Positions 1 to 9,635 of a DNA stretch of 64,000 bases are shown piece by piece. The first letter of the stretch is position 1, and every line of letters starts with the position of its first letter. The DNA is from Deltaproteobacteria bacterium (lineage in GTDB: Bacteria; Myxococcota_C; UBA6777). A model generated the notes under the pieces. The model made no database searches. It was not told where the DNA came from and was given only the letters and a program-made list of their open reading frames with translations. The stretch spans positions 1-64,000 of the forward strand of contig SBHC01000025.1 of the NCBI GenBank assembly GCA_006226375.1, given 5' to 3'. Both the position numbers and the translations under genes were made by a program.

Positions 1-1208
1 AACATATAGCTCATAAACCACTCCAACATCACGCGAAGCTTGTTACGGAAGCTAATCAAGAACATGATGTGAACGACACCCCAACCGACCCATGCGAGGA
101 AGCCCGACAACTTAATCCGCCCCGCTTCCAGAACGGCCCGAGAGCGACCAATGGTTGCCATCTGACCTTTGTCAAAATAGACAAAAGGCTTCCGTTGTTC
201 TGGCGGAGTGGTCGACTTAATCAATTGGGCCACATAACGCCCTTGCTGCATCGCCACAGGAGCCACTCCAGGCAAAGGAGCGTTCTCTTTGTCTTTGCAG
301 TGCGCAGCGTCACCCAGCACAAACACCCAAGGATAGTCAGGAATGGAAAGGTCGGGATTGACAATGGCTCGCCCTGCCCGATCCAAGGGGGTATCCAACG
401 ACTTCAACAACGGAGACGCCTCGTTTCCGGCTGCCCAAACAACATTGGAGCAAGGAATCTCTTCCGTGTTGGTCACCACCTTATCTTTCTGGACATCGGT
501 CACCATGGTGTTGAGCCGCACAATCACGCCCAACGCTTCCAGATCCTTTTTGGCCTGCTGGCTGAGACTCTCGGAGAAACTCCCCAGCAAGCAATCCCCA
601 CCCTCAATCAGATAGATCTTGGCCTTGCTTGGGTTGATTCGACGAAAGTCTTGCATCAACGTCTGGTACGCAATCTCTGCGACGGCTCCAGCCACTTCAA
701 CACCTGTAGGTCCGCCACCCACCACCACAAAGTTGAGATACTTCTCCGCATCAATCTGACTGTCGGATCGCTCGGCTTTTTCAAACGAACGGAGGATCTT
801 GTCACGAATCGTAAGAGCGTCCGTCAGATCCTTGAGGCCAGGAGCATACTTCTCCCATTGAGGATTCCCAAAATACGAGTGACGTGCGCCAGGAGCGACA
901 ACCAAAATGTCGTAAGTATACACGTCACCGTTGGCCATCAAGACCTCTTTGTTGTCTTTGTCGATGGTGACGACTTCACCCATAATCACAACAGCGTTGC
1001 GTTGCCCGCGTAGGACCTCCCGAACAGGCCGAGCGATATCGTTGGGAGCCAGCACAGCGCTCGCGACTTGGTACAACAACGGTTGAAACAGGTGGTGGTT
1101 GGTTTTGTCGATAATGCGGACCTCAGAAGGCCCTTTCCGAAGGTTCTGGGCAACGGTCAGCCCACCAAAACCAGCACCAATGATCACCACCTTGGGATAC
1201 TTATTCAT
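1..1208 (-). CDS. ndh: Type II NADH dehydrogenase (NDH-2), C-terminus cut by window edge
   Basis: Single-subunit, non-proton-pumping NADH:quinone oxidoreductase of the FAD-dependent pyridine nucleotide-disulfide family, acting at the inner face of the cytoplasmic membrane. The minus-strand frame is open from ATG 1208 to base 1 (402 codons). Residues 7-16 form the N-terminal FAD dinucleotide fold (VVIIGAGFGG). The family motif QPLLYQVASA follows around residue 41, and a second nucleotide-binding fold (VVVGGGPTGVE) binds NADH. The FAD-contact segment VFVLGDAAHC is present, and a hydrophobic amphipathic C-terminal stretch (residues about 375-400) fits membrane association. The gene lies upstream-out of the other minus-strand genes and is 130 bp from the next stop. 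The true C-terminus is outside the window. Family assignment is strong; quinone specificity is not visible. Confidence 0.93.
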   Translation of the reverse strand, partial: MNKYPKVVIIGAGFGGLTVAQNLRKGPSEVRIIDKTNHHLFQPLLYQVASAVLAPNDIARPVREVLRGQRNAVVIMGEVVTIDKDNKEVLMANGDVYTYDILVVAPGARHSYFGNPQWEKYAPGLKDLTDALTIRDKILRSFEKAERSDSQIDAEKYLNFVVVGGGPTGVEVAGAVAEIAYQTLMQDFRRINPSKAKIYLIEGGDCLLGSFSESLSQQAKKDLEALGVIVRLNTMVTDVQKDKVVTNTEEIPCSNVVWAAGNEASPLLKSLDTPLDRAGRAIVNPDLSIPDYPWVFVLGDAAHCKDKENAPLPGVAPVAMQQGRYVAQLIKSTTPPEQRKPFVYFDKGQMATIGRSRAVLEAGRIKLSGFLAWVGWGVVHIMFLISFRNKLRVMLEWFMSYM

Positions 1209-1338
1209 ACACGCACTCCAGCCTCAAACGGCAACATTGCAACCCAACAGACCAAACCAGAACAACAACCAAACGAAGCATCACAGGTAAGAAAAAGAAG
1301 AGAGTGACAGCCCCACAAAGGAAGAGCCGCACAACGTA

Positions 1339-2037
1339 TTAGGAGGCCGAAGAGTTGGATTCGTCTGGTGTGGGTTGGTAGCTCAACTCGATGTTATTCA
1401 GTTCACAAAACTCTTTCCAGTAGGCATAAGACCGAAAAGACACCACTGACCCGCCGTCAACAATATGAAGCCACACTCCGTCCTTGTGTTCGGGACATCG
1501 AGGGACTTGAAGAGCGTTTACCCGATGAAAGGAGACGGGCAGCATCAACGACGCCATCGCACCTGCAGAGCTAGTTCCTTCAATCTTCACCGTACCCGAC
1601 ACAGGCTGACGACATACAGGACAGCCCTCTGGCCATTGAAGGTTGGCAGGAACTGGAGCCTCAAACGACGGCTGCTTGGCAATGTAGTCGCCTTCCACAG
1701 GCTTCATCACTTCTGCGCCTTCCAGGTATGTATGACACTGAGGACAACCCACAATCCGGTGCAAGGAGATATGCATCACTTCGATGGAGTGAGAGCAGTT
1801 TGGACACTCCACGATGCCCACGCCGCCAGTTGCCCACATACTGCCCAGTCCTCCGACCCCGGCAAACACCAAAAGTCCCCCACCCAACCAACCCCAAAAA
1901 CCCCAATGGTACTTGTAACCCAACATCATGATCACAGCGCCGCCGATGGCAAGGCAACTTAAATAAATGGCCACACCGATGTTCATGTTTTGGTCTTGTT
2001 TAACAGCTTCACCTTGTGTTTTGGAACCCTGGCTCAC
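1339..2037 (-). CDS. Membrane protein with zinc-ribbon-like cysteine pairs
   Basis: Unrecognised 232-aa protein. Two closely spaced hydrophobic segments (about residues 20-41 and 45-70) form a membrane hairpin. They are followed by a soluble part with C-P-N-C ... C-P-Q-C (about residues 78-100) and a later C-P-V-C pair, which look like zinc-ribbon knuckles. GTG 2037 is chosen as start because AAGGAG lies six bases upstream. The C-terminus is acidic and serine-rich. No enzymatic motif is seen. The same strand carries ndh downstream and a small lipoprotein gene upstream, about 55 bp away, so co-transcription is possible. Function unknown; a metal-binding membrane-associated protein is the most that can be said. 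Confidence 0.75.
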   Translation of the reverse strand: MSQGSKTQGEAVKQDQNMNIGVAIYLSCLAIGGAVIMMLGYKYHWGFWGWLGGGLLVFAGVGGLGSMWATGGVGIVECPNCSHSIEVMHISLHRIVGCPQCHTYLEGAEVMKPVEGDYIAKQPSFEAPVPANLQWPEGCPVCRQPVSGTVKIEGTSSAGAMASLMLPVSFHRVNALQVPRCPEHKDGVWLHIVDGGSVVSFRSYAYWKEFCELNNIELSYQPTPDESNSSAS

Positions 2038-2092
2038 TCCATTCTCCTTTTTGTGGGGAACTGGCTCATCACGTCATGGGGTCGAGCCTTCC

Positions 2093-2401
2093 TTACTCTT
2101 GATACTTCGCGACACACTTGTTGTTCTCACAGACGATCTTGTCAAGGGCCAGGCAGTCGTAGGCGCAAACAGCAGCGGTCGACTTCCGGTAATCCTCAAC
2201 CAGGGCCTTGATCGTGCTCACCTTGTCCTTGTGAACCGGGATCGAGCAACCAAAGGGGCACTGGCTCCCTGCGCTTGCACAATCACTGTCAACTTGGCAC
2301 GTGTTGGCCTCATCGATTGCAGCTTGGACAGCTTCTTTTGAGGGTCCACAGGCCACAAGTCCGAGAACCAAAACCAACCCGATCCAGTTCCACACTTTCA
2401 T
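2093..2401 (-). CDS. Small cysteine-containing lipoprotein
   Basis: A 102-aa predicted lipoprotein. The first 19 residues are a signal peptide ending in the lipobox L-V-A-C, and lipidation would fall on Cys19. The mature part has a C-x5-C segment (TCQVDSDC) like those in larger cysteine-rich proteins of this window, then further paired cysteines near the C-terminus, consistent with disulfides in the periplasm. AAGGAG lies upstream of ATG 2401. It sits between the HEAT lipoprotein gene and the zinc-ribbon membrane protein gene on the same strand. Function unknown. Confidence 0.8.
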   Translation of the reverse strand: MKVWNWIGLVLVLGLVACGPSKEAVQAAIDEANTCQVDSDCASAGSQCPFGCSIPVHKDKVSTIKALVEDYRKSTAAVCAYDCLALDKIVCENNKCVAKYQE

Positions 2402-2481
2402 CGCTCACACTCCTTCCAACACTGTGCGTACATCCCCTGCAAGGCCGCTTTGTTGAGGCAACTTGCAAGAACCAACAAGCC

Positions 2482-3987
2482 TTACTTCTTGAGAATCTTG
2501 AGAGCATCAATCACCGCGTTCTGAACAGCAGGGTCGATATCACTCTTTCGTTTCTCCAACGCCCCAATGGCAGAACGAGCCTTGGGGCCAATCGCTCCCA
2601 AGGCTCGGGCTGACCATTTTCGGGTGATAGGATCTTTGTCATCCAGAGTCTGGACCAGAGCCGATACGGCAGGTGAAGCGCTACGACCCAATTTGCTGAG
2701 GACCATCGCTGACGTCCAGCGCACTTCCTTCTGTTTGTGGCCCAAGGCTTGTGTAAGAAAGGGAACGGCCTGCGGTCCGACCCTGGCACCCAGCCGACCA
2801 ATGTTCTCCATGATCTTCCGTCGAATCGCCCAATCGTCCGACTCCAACAACGACAACAGCCCCAAGGTGCCCTGGTTACCAATCGAGAAGATGCACTGCA
2901 GAGCCCCCTCCCAGATGTGACGAGGCAGCTTGGTGCTCTTGATAATTTTGAGAAGCTTGGGCATCGCAGACACCGCAGACGCTCCCAAATTGTTGAGGGT
3001 GAGCAGCGCACCCTTGCGAACATCGATGTCGTTGTCACCCAAAGCATCGACGAGCGCAGGAACGGCAGGAAGGGCTTTCTTTCCCATTCGCCCAAGGATC
3101 TTGGTCACCCAGATTTTTGCTTGCCAAGGAGCTGCGCCAAGCGCTGTCTGTAGAGCTGGAAGCGCGGCGGGTCCAACATTGTAAAGCGCGCTGGCTCCAG
3201 CTTCTTGGACTTGCTTGTCTTTGCTTTGAAGCAGATCAAGAAGTTCACTAGACGCCTTGGCCCCTTTGGCGCCAAACGATCCCAGCGTTTTCGCAATCTC
3301 GATCTGAACCTCCCACCAGTTGTTGCTTTTGGGAAGAGCCTTGCCCAGAGCACCAATGATGTTCGGCTGTGTTGCCTCTGGAGGTCCAATGTTCCGAAGC
3401 GCAATAGCTGCGGCTTTTCGCACATCAGGCTCTCTGTCGTTCAGCAAGATCGCAATATCAACGCTGGCATCCGCTCCCTCCTTCTTGAGTTCCCCCAGGA
3501 CCTGCGCGGCGCTGGCACGTACCTTCCAGAAGGGATGCTCCAGAGCTTTCCGAAGAATCTTTGTTTTGTTTTCTCCGTTGGCGAAGGTGAGCACTCGACG
3601 AGCCTCATCTTGCACAACCTTGTCTTCGGAGGTTGCAGCCTCAATCAAGGAGGGCGTGCCTGTGGTCCCCATGGCACGCATCGCCTGGACGGCGGCACGT
3701 CTTACATCAGGGTCACGGTCTTTGAGCGCACGGCGCAGAGCAGGAAGCGCTCGCTGTGCCTTGGAGCCTTGCTTGCCAATCGCCTTCGCAGCCTGGATCC
3801 GGCTCGCCGCCGTAGGACCGGAGCGCAGTTGACGCATCAGCCGAAACAGGCTGACCCGCTTAACAGGCTGGATGGTATCTTCTTTGGGGCATCCCATCAA
3901 TGAGAAGCAGAGCAGGAGAGCCAGCAGCCAACTCCCCCAACCTTTGGTATTTGGGACAAAACAATGTGAAGTCATCATATTCGACAT
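2482..3987 (-). CDS. HEAT-repeat lipoprotein
   Basis: A 501-aa exported protein built almost entirely of HEAT/PBS-lyase-type alpha-helical repeats. A hydrophobic signal segment (about residues 18-33) ends in L-M-G-C, a lipobox. From about residue 50 to the end, helical repeats of 35-40 residues recur with the pattern A-x-x-A-L-x-x-x-D-x-D-P-x-V-R, giving roughly ten to twelve repeats. Such solenoids bind other proteins; no catalytic residues are present. Start at ATG 3987 is tentative, because other ATGs lie 3-4 codons downstream and no strong ribosome binding site is visible. The next gene upstream is divergent and also encodes a predicted lipoprotein. Confidence 0.88.
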   Translation of the reverse strand: MSNMMTSHCFVPNTKGWGSWLLALLLCFSLMGCPKEDTIQPVKRVSLFRLMRQLRSGPTAASRIQAAKAIGKQGSKAQRALPALRRALKDRDPDVRRAAVQAMRAMGTTGTPSLIEAATSEDKVVQDEARRVLTFANGENKTKILRKALEHPFWKVRASAAQVLGELKKEGADASVDIAILLNDREPDVRKAAAIALRNIGPPEATQPNIIGALGKALPKSNNWWEVQIEIAKTLGSFGAKGAKASSELLDLLQSKDKQVQEAGASALYNVGPAALPALQTALGAAPWQAKIWVTKILGRMGKKALPAVPALVDALGDNDIDVRKGALLTLNNLGASAVSAMPKLLKIIKSTKLPRHIWEGALQCIFSIGNQGTLGLLSLLESDDWAIRRKIMENIGRLGARVGPQAVPFLTQALGHKQKEVRWTSAMVLSKLGRSASPAVSALVQTLDDKDPITRKWSARALGAIGPKARSAIGALEKRKSDIDPAVQNAVIDALKILKK

Positions 3988-4133
3988 TCCATCAACAAGA
4001 GAAAAAGTTCAGTCAAAACCTCTACAGAAGAGAGAAGCATCACTATAGTAAAGTGTGCTGGTCTTGCTCTTTGTAGTATTCTGTGGAATATTGCGAGGCC
4101 ATTCAAGTGAGTATCGTATGTTGGAGGTATTTC

Positions 4134-5381
4134 ATGCGCAATCGAATTCGTCAAATGTTCGGAATAACTTGTTTGTTGATGGGCTTTGCCATCGTCGGCT
4201 CCTGGGTTGGCTGTGGCACCGAAGAAAAGCCAGAGTGTACGGACAATACAGACTGTATTAGCACCGGCGCTGACGCCATTTGCTACCAACAAAAATGCCG
4301 CGCTCGCGCCAAAGAAGGGGAAGAGTGCAATGAGCTGGACGGTCTGATTTGTCAGAAACAAAACGATCGGACTCCTTCCCAACCTCTGATCTGCACCAGC
4401 GGCGTATGCAAAGTAAAATGCACCACGAACTTCGACTGCAAGACCCGCGATGGCGAAACATGCGACACCAACTCGGGCGTATGTGTCAAGCCCACCGGTA
4501 ACGACGGCGGCACCGAAACGGTTCCCGAAGATACGGGCGGCAAAGGCGAGTCCGAAGAGTGCAGTGACACCGTCAAATGCCAAACAGGCCTCGACTGCGT
4601 GAAGCGCTCCAGCGCTGTCAACGAAGGCAAATGCTGGAAGCCCTGTACCAAGCAAGATGAGTGCGCCAGCGGTCAGATCTGCACCGGAACCCACTGCGTC
4701 CCGGCCAACGACACCTGTGAGATTCAAGGTGGAACCGAAGTAACACCTTGCTGGTCCGGCCTGACCTGTGTCCTGGAAGGCGCGGCGAGCGGAACCTGCT
4801 ACAAAAGCTGCACCGACACCGCAGAGTGCCCCGCAGATTATGAGTGCGCAACCAAAGGCACGGGCAAAGTCTGCCTTCCCAAGAGCGACCGCGCAGGAGC
4901 CGGCCAACCTTGTGGCGACATCGGCGGCAAAACCGTGGGCTGCATTGACGGTTACCAATGCGCCAAAGAGCGCCAGGATGCGACACAAACCACCTGCTTG
5001 AAGAAATGCGCCCAAGACACAGATTGTGACTGGCCTTCTTTCTGCCTGGGTGGGATCTGCACACTTGGAAACGCTGGAACCGCCAAGCTCGGCGCAGCTT
5101 GCAGCACCAAGAACGATGCCACCGAAGACAAGCGCTGCGAAGGTGGCCACTACTGCCTCGTGTTGAAACAAGGCAGCAACGACGGCTTCTGCTACCGCAG
5201 CTGCAAAGACCCCCGCAAGACCGATTGTCCCACAGACCTGACCTGCATCGCAGTCAACACTGAACAACTTTGTTTGAAGAAGTGCTCCAAGCCCGAAGAC
5301 TGCACCAGCAACACACCTGCAACATCCTGCCAGCAATTTCAGGGCAGCACCGACCAGGTTTGCCTCCACCCCGCCAACTAG
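4134..5381 (+). CDS. Cysteine-rich secreted lipoprotein with Dickkopf-like repeats
   Basis: A 415-aa exported protein with many repeats of the type C-x5-C ... C-x(4-6)-C-x(4-5)-C, such as ECTDNTDC, KCTTNFDC and PCTKQDEC. This pattern is common in secreted proteins of Myxococcota. ATG 4134 is used rather than the upstream GTG 4083 because GGAGG lies six bases before it and the product then starts directly with a signal peptide. That peptide ends in W-V-G-C (Cys at about residue 27), a plausible but imperfect lipobox. A Gly/Thr/Glu-rich linker lies around residues 120-140. No enzymatic domain is visible; a disulfide-stabilised cell-surface protein is inferred. Confidence 0.85.
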   Translation: MRNRIRQMFGITCLLMGFAIVGSWVGCGTEEKPECTDNTDCISTGADAICYQQKCRARAKEGEECNELDGLICQKQNDRTPSQPLICTSGVCKVKCTTNFDCKTRDGETCDTNSGVCVKPTGNDGGTETVPEDTGGKGESEECSDTVKCQTGLDCVKRSSAVNEGKCWKPCTKQDECASGQICTGTHCVPANDTCEIQGGTEVTPCWSGLTCVLEGAASGTCYKSCTDTAECPADYECATKGTGKVCLPKSDRAGAGQPCGDIGGKTVGCIDGYQCAKERQDATQTTCLKKCAQDTDCDWPSFCLGGICTLGNAGTAKLGAACSTKNDATEDKRCEGGHYCLVLKQGSNDGFCYRSCKDPRKTDCPTDLTCIAVNTEQLCLKKCSKPEDCTSNTPATSCQQFQGSTDQVCLHPAN

Positions 5382-5518
5382 GCCACCCGCTCTCTTGATG
5401 GAGAGTCAGCACCCCAGAACCTCGCCCTGCTCCCGTTGAAGCGACCCCTCTCTCTGCTGCATTTCATCTTCAAAACACAACGGAAAGGTTGACAGCGGCT
5501 CCGCTTTCCCCTATCCCG

Positions 5519-6250
5519 ATGGCGCAGATTGTTTACCCCCACATCGAGCCTGGAATGAAACACATCAACTCCATGCCCAGCCCCCAACTGGCTTCTGCGA
5601 TCTTAGAACAGTTGGAACCTCGCCGTATTGAACGAATGCGTGAGGTCGTGGCGCAGAGAACCCGTCAGCTAACCGTGTTGCTGGAAGTGATTGACAAAGG
5701 TCACAACCAAAGCGCAATCCTCCGTACCTGCGAAGCTTACGGTGTCTTGGATGTCCACATCGTGGAAAGCCCCCACAAAAAATTTAAGCCCCAACGCAAG
5801 ATTTCAGGAGGGGCTCACAAGTGGCTCAACCTCCATAGCTACAAACACACGGTCGATGCCATTCACAACCTTCAGGAGCAAGGGTACAAAGTCCTCGCAA
5901 GCAACCTCAGCGACGACGCCAAACCTCTTCATACGCTGGACCTGACCCAGCGAACAGCCCTCCTCTTTGGAACAGAGTTGAATGGAGTCGCACCCGAAGC
6001 TGTCGAAGCCTGCGATGGCTCCTTCATCATCCCTATGGTCGGCTTTGTACAAAGCTTCAATGTATCTGTCGCAGCCGCGATGTCACTCCATGAAGCCTAC
6101 AGACAACGCCTCGAACGTTTCGGTCAAATGGGCGACTTGCCCGCCGATGAGCAAGAGACACTCTTTCAATTGTACCTCACCCAAGCCATTCCGCGCCGCA
6201 TTCTCCACGAACTCCAACGGAGACAAACATGTCCCAGTTCCCAAAAATAG
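5519..6250 (+). CDS. trmH: TrmH-like tRNA (guanosine-2'-O-)-methyltransferase, SPOUT family
   Basis: SPOUT-class RNA 2'-O-methyltransferase, most like TrmH, which methylates G18 of tRNA using S-adenosylmethionine. Three SpoU motifs are visible. Motif 1 is NQSAILRTCEAYGV with the catalytic-type arginine, motif 2 is LLFGTELNGV, and motif 3 is IPMVGFVQSFNVSVA, whose residues form the trefoil-knot SAM site. The C-terminal helices after motif 3 match TrmH length (family 190-230 aa, here 243 from this start). The start is uncertain: TTG 5489, ATG 5519, ATG 5555 and ATG 5573 are all in frame and none has a convincing ribosome binding site. By alignment to the E. coli N-terminus, a start at 5555 or 5573 is also reasonable. 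The stop overlaps the following protease gene by 22 bases. Confidence 0.88.
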   Translation: MAQIVYPHIEPGMKHINSMPSPQLASAILEQLEPRRIERMREVVAQRTRQLTVLLEVIDKGHNQSAILRTCEAYGVLDVHIVESPHKKFKPQRKISGGAHKWLNLHSYKHTVDAIHNLQEQGYKVLASNLSDDAKPLHTLDLTQRTALLFGTELNGVAPEAVEACDGSFIIPMVGFVQSFNVSVAAAMSLHEAYRQRLERFGQMGDLPADEQETLFQLYLTQAIPRRILHELQRRQTCPSSQK

Positions 6251-8637
6251 CACCCCTCGCCCCAGAGCAGTTGCAATCCAAGTGCGATCCCGCACGCATT
6301 GAAGCTCTGCTTGCCAAATCCACCGAAAAAACCACAAAGGGTCCAGTGGGGCAAAAACGCGCTTTCGAAGCATTGGAATTTGGCCTCAACATCAAGGCCA
6401 AGGGTTACAACATCTTTGTTGCAGGCTCACCCGGAAGCGGGAAAACCAGCACAACCCTTCGCCAGATCAAGAAGCGAGCCCGCCGCGACCCGGCTCCCAA
6501 AGATCTGTGTTATCTGTTCAACTTCGACGACCACTACCGACCTTTGGCTGCCCAACTGGCCCAAGGGATGGGAACGATCCTGGAGAAACGCTTGCAGCAG
6601 CGAGTGTCAGCTTTGGCTCGCTCCATCTACCAGGTGCTGAACGAAGATCTGTTTGTAAAGCGGACTTCGTCCCTCTCGACCCAGCTCCAACAGAAAAAGA
6701 GCGAACTGTTCGACGCCATCTCCTCGATCGCTGAAAAGTACGAACTTCGCATGGAGTTGGAAGACGAGCAGTTCCTCGTCGTGCCCTTGCGTGATGGTGA
6801 GCCGATCGAATCCGACGTGTTCGACAACCTCTCCATGGAAGAGCAGGAAGACATCCAACAACGGGTCTCCTCCTTCCAAGACGAAGCTGCGCCGGTCATG
6901 GCAGAACAACAGATCCACGAGCAAAGGCTCGAAGAGACGCTCTCCACCATGGAGCGCGACGCGATTCACAACCTCGTAGACAACGCTATCGACGCCCTGA
7001 TCAAGGAGTTTGAGGACGAAGATCCAGCCTTGATGACCTACTTCCTCGGCATGCAAGATTACATCATGGAGAACTACAAAGAGTTGCTCCAGTTGGGCGC
7101 GGAAGAGGAAGAAGAGCTGGATGCAGCGTCATTGGAGCCGCCTCCTCTGCCCTTGCAGTACCAGGTAAACACGCTGGTCTCTCACAAAGGCAAAGGCGCA
7201 CCCGTTGTTGTCGAGAAAGAGCCCACCATCCCCCACCTGTTTGGCTACATCGAGTACCAGGAAAGCCCGATGGGTCTGGCAACGGACCATACGCTACTTC
7301 GCGGAGGCGCGCTGCACCGAGCCAACGGCGGCTACCTTGTCTTACAGGCCAACGACCTGCTTCGCTCCCCCGAAGTGTGGAGCACGTTTAAGCGTACTCT
7401 TCGCCACCGTGAAGTCCGCATCCAAGACCCACATGCAGACCCCGACAAGCCACGATTGTACGGAGCCATCCGTCCTCTCGGCCTCAAGCTCAACCTCAAG
7501 GTCATCTTAATTGGCAGCTCCGAATCGTACTACCAATTGATGAGCCAAGACGAAGACTTCGACCGGATCTTCAAGGTTAAGGCCGAGTTTGAGAACTGGA
7601 TCCCTCGCTCGGAAGACCGAGAGCTGGAGTATTGCCTGTTCTTGCAGCGCATCTCCGAAGAAGAAAAACTGCTGGCGCCAGACCCCTCCGCAATGGCCCG
7701 GATGATTGAACAGAGTTCCCGCGATATCGAGTCCAAACATCGACTCGCGACCTCTGTGAGTTCAAGCCTCGACCTGATGTGTGAAGCCGACTATTGGGCC
7801 CGCAAAGCCAAGCACGAAACGATCCGGGCGGAAGACATTGAACAAGCCTTGAGCGCCCGCGATGAGCGACACAAAACCGTAGAACGCAACATTGTAGAGT
7901 TGATCAAGCGGGACGAGATCCTGATCGACAGTGAAGGGTTTCATGTCGGCCAGGTGAACGCTCTGCTCGTCTACATCTCGCACGACTTCAGCTTCGGACT
8001 CCCCAACAAGATCACTGCGCGGACCTACGTCGGGGAAGAAGGCGTCATCAACATCGATCGAGAGGCGAGACTGTCTGGAGCCATCCACGACAAAGGTTCG
8101 ATGATTCTGATTGGATTGTTGGGAAGCTTATGGGGTCAACAACATCCCCTGCACTTTAACGCCAGCATCACCTTTGAGCAGCTGTACGGAGAAGTGGAAG
8201 GTGACTCAGCCTCCTGCGCTGAATTCTATGCGCTGCTTTCCAGCCTCGCCCAGCAACCTCTGAACCAGGGGATCGCGGTGACCGGCTCGATCAACCAGCT
8301 TGGCTTGATTCAGCCCATCGGAGAGGTGAACGCCAAGATCGAAGGGATGTTTAAGATCTGCCAACAGCGAGGACTCACAGGGAACCAGGGCGTGATCATC
8401 CCGGTTCAGAACGTGGATCACTTGATGTTGAAGTCGGAAGTGATTGAAGCGGTGAAGGAAGGCAAGTTTCACATCTGGCCGATTCGCCACATTGAGGAAG
8501 GCGTTGAGATCCTGATGAACATTCCGGCAGGGGAGCAACAGGAAGACGGCAGTTGGCCGCAAGACACTCTCTATGGGAAAGTCCAGCAGCGACTCACGGA
8601 GTTGTACAATCGCAACAAGGCCAAGCGATTGATCTAA
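6229..8637 (+). CDS. Lon-like AAA+ serine protease (LonB/YcbZ-type)
   Basis: An 802-aa ATP-dependent protease of the divergent Lon-like family (YcbZ/LonH type), cytosolic. The AAA part carries Walker A GSPGSGKT at residues 66-73. It is interrupted by a long charged helical insertion (about residues 130-300), typical of this family and not of classical LonA. The segment RGGALHRANGGYLVLQA (about 358-375) is the family's Walker B region. The C-terminal Lon protease domain has the catalytic Ser660 in EGDSAS and Lys703 in GEVNAKIEG, spaced 43 residues as in LonA. No LonA substrate-binding N-domain is present. It overlaps the methyltransferase gene by 22 bases, suggesting translational coupling. 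Confidence 0.93.
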   Translation: MSQFPKIAPLAPEQLQSKCDPARIEALLAKSTEKTTKGPVGQKRAFEALEFGLNIKAKGYNIFVAGSPGSGKTSTTLRQIKKRARRDPAPKDLCYLFNFDDHYRPLAAQLAQGMGTILEKRLQQRVSALARSIYQVLNEDLFVKRTSSLSTQLQQKKSELFDAISSIAEKYELRMELEDEQFLVVPLRDGEPIESDVFDNLSMEEQEDIQQRVSSFQDEAAPVMAEQQIHEQRLEETLSTMERDAIHNLVDNAIDALIKEFEDEDPALMTYFLGMQDYIMENYKELLQLGAEEEEELDAASLEPPPLPLQYQVNTLVSHKGKGAPVVVEKEPTIPHLFGYIEYQESPMGLATDHTLLRGGALHRANGGYLVLQANDLLRSPEVWSTFKRTLRHREVRIQDPHADPDKPRLYGAIRPLGLKLNLKVILIGSSESYYQLMSQDEDFDRIFKVKAEFENWIPRSEDRELEYCLFLQRISEEEKLLAPDPSAMARMIEQSSRDIESKHRLATSVSSSLDLMCEADYWARKAKHETIRAEDIEQALSARDERHKTVERNIVELIKRDEILIDSEGFHVGQVNALLVYISHDFSFGLPNKITARTYVGEEGVINIDREARLSGAIHDKGSMILIGLLGSLWGQQHPLHFNASITFEQLYGEVEGDSASCAEFYALLSSLAQQPLNQGIAVTGSINQLGLIQPIGEVNAKIEGMFKICQQRGLTGNQGVIIPVQNVDHLMLKSEVIEAVKEGKFHIWPIRHIEEGVEILMNIPAGEQQEDGSWPQDTLYGKVQQRLTELYNRNKAKRLI

Positions 8638-8744
8638 GTCCTTGGGCCTTCGAATGCCAGGTGACTTCCACAAGCACCCTACCAGCCTCTCGTCCTACTC
8701 TTTCCCGAACGATCGTATCTTTGGCAGCCTTGGTTCTGTTTGGA

Positions 8745-9254
8745 TCAGGGCTTCCAACCGCTGATCAAACCACCCATCAAAGCCAAGCTGATCGCCCAGT
8801 ATCCTGCATGAATCAGGATATACTTCCAGCCTTTGCGCTCAAACAGAGCGTTGATCGCGATGATGGGCGTGGCGAACAGCAACGCTCCCACAACTCCGTG
8901 GAATGCGCCGTGCTTGAAGGTGCGGAAGTTGTTACCGTACTTGGCGAAGAAGGCGGCAATGTACTTCCCAATAGGCGAGCCGGCATCACGAACGCCAGGC
9001 TCATTGACCAGGGTAGAGAAGATGTGTGCTTGGTGAATGACCATGGGGATGAGAGCGGCAGAGATGAACAAACTCATCAGCCAGGTCAGGCCAAAGATCA
9101 GAGCCATGTTTGAGCCTTCGATCTGTTCTTGGGTTGTACCGCTGGCTTTCATCCAGGCGTTGCCCATCACCTTTGGATTGTACCAAATCGCCCCAACCAC
9201 CAAAGGAATCACACTCGCAGAAAGAACAGCGATCCAATTAATCATGTTACCCAT
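8745..9254 (-). CDS. DUF1761-family membrane protein
   Basis: A 169-aa integral membrane protein with four hydrophobic segments. The N-terminal pattern (I-N-W-I-A-V-L ... G-A-I-W-Y-N-P ... G-x-A-W-M) is that of the DUF1761 family, whose function is unknown. ATG 9254 is chosen because AAGGAG lies eight bases upstream; the longer frame to 9326 would add an N-terminus without a ribosome binding site. The gene is monocistronic, and its 3' end faces the Lon-like gene with about 107 bp between stops. Confidence 0.8.
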   Translation of the reverse strand: MGNMINWIAVLSASVIPLVVGAIWYNPKVMGNAWMKASGTTQEQIEGSNMALIFGLTWLMSLFISAALIPMVIHQAHIFSTLVNEPGVRDAGSPIGKYIAAFFAKYGNNFRTFKHGAFHGVVGALLFATPIIAINALFERKGWKYILIHAGYWAISLALMGGLISGWKP

Positions 9255-9527
9255 AAGGAAGTCTCCTTGTGAAATGAAGTCGAAAACAAAACGATCGGAT
9301 AGATTCACTGAACATAAGACCACCAAGCTACCCCTTCGTCAAGAAGTATTGAGAATGGGTGGAAAGAAAAGATCGGTGCGAAGCATATTCAGCGCAAAAC
9401 ACACGAGGAAAGGTGGGTTTTGATCAAAACTGAGGTCGAATGAGAGAACCCTGCGTTACTCAGCTTCCCACAGGTAGGCTCAAATACACTTTGGAATTCA
9501 GGAACTACAAAATCGTTTTTTTTTCTA

Positions 9528-9556
9528 TTGACAGGATATCCTGAGCATGATAGATA
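9528..9556 (+). promoter_or_regulatory. Sigma-70-type promoter of tRNA-Leu
   Basis: A perfect -35 hexamer TTGACA (9528-9533) and a -10 hexamer TAGATA (9551-9556) are separated by exactly 17 bases. A T-run precedes the -35 box. Transcription would begin near 9563 and give a leader of about 70 nt before the tRNA. Confidence 0.75.
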
Positions 9557-9635
9557 CGACTCCGCTTTTGCGGACAAAGAAGCATTTGTTTCACGTCGTG
9601 AGATTCCCTCAGTCTCACCAAGCGCAGAACCAATC

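Noticed and set aside
3975-5369. 464-codon minus-strand frame opposite the cysteine-rich lipoprotein gene
   Set aside because: Composition is an Ala/Gly/Val-rich antisense shadow of the cysteine repeats; the plus strand has a ribosome binding site, signal peptide and repeats.
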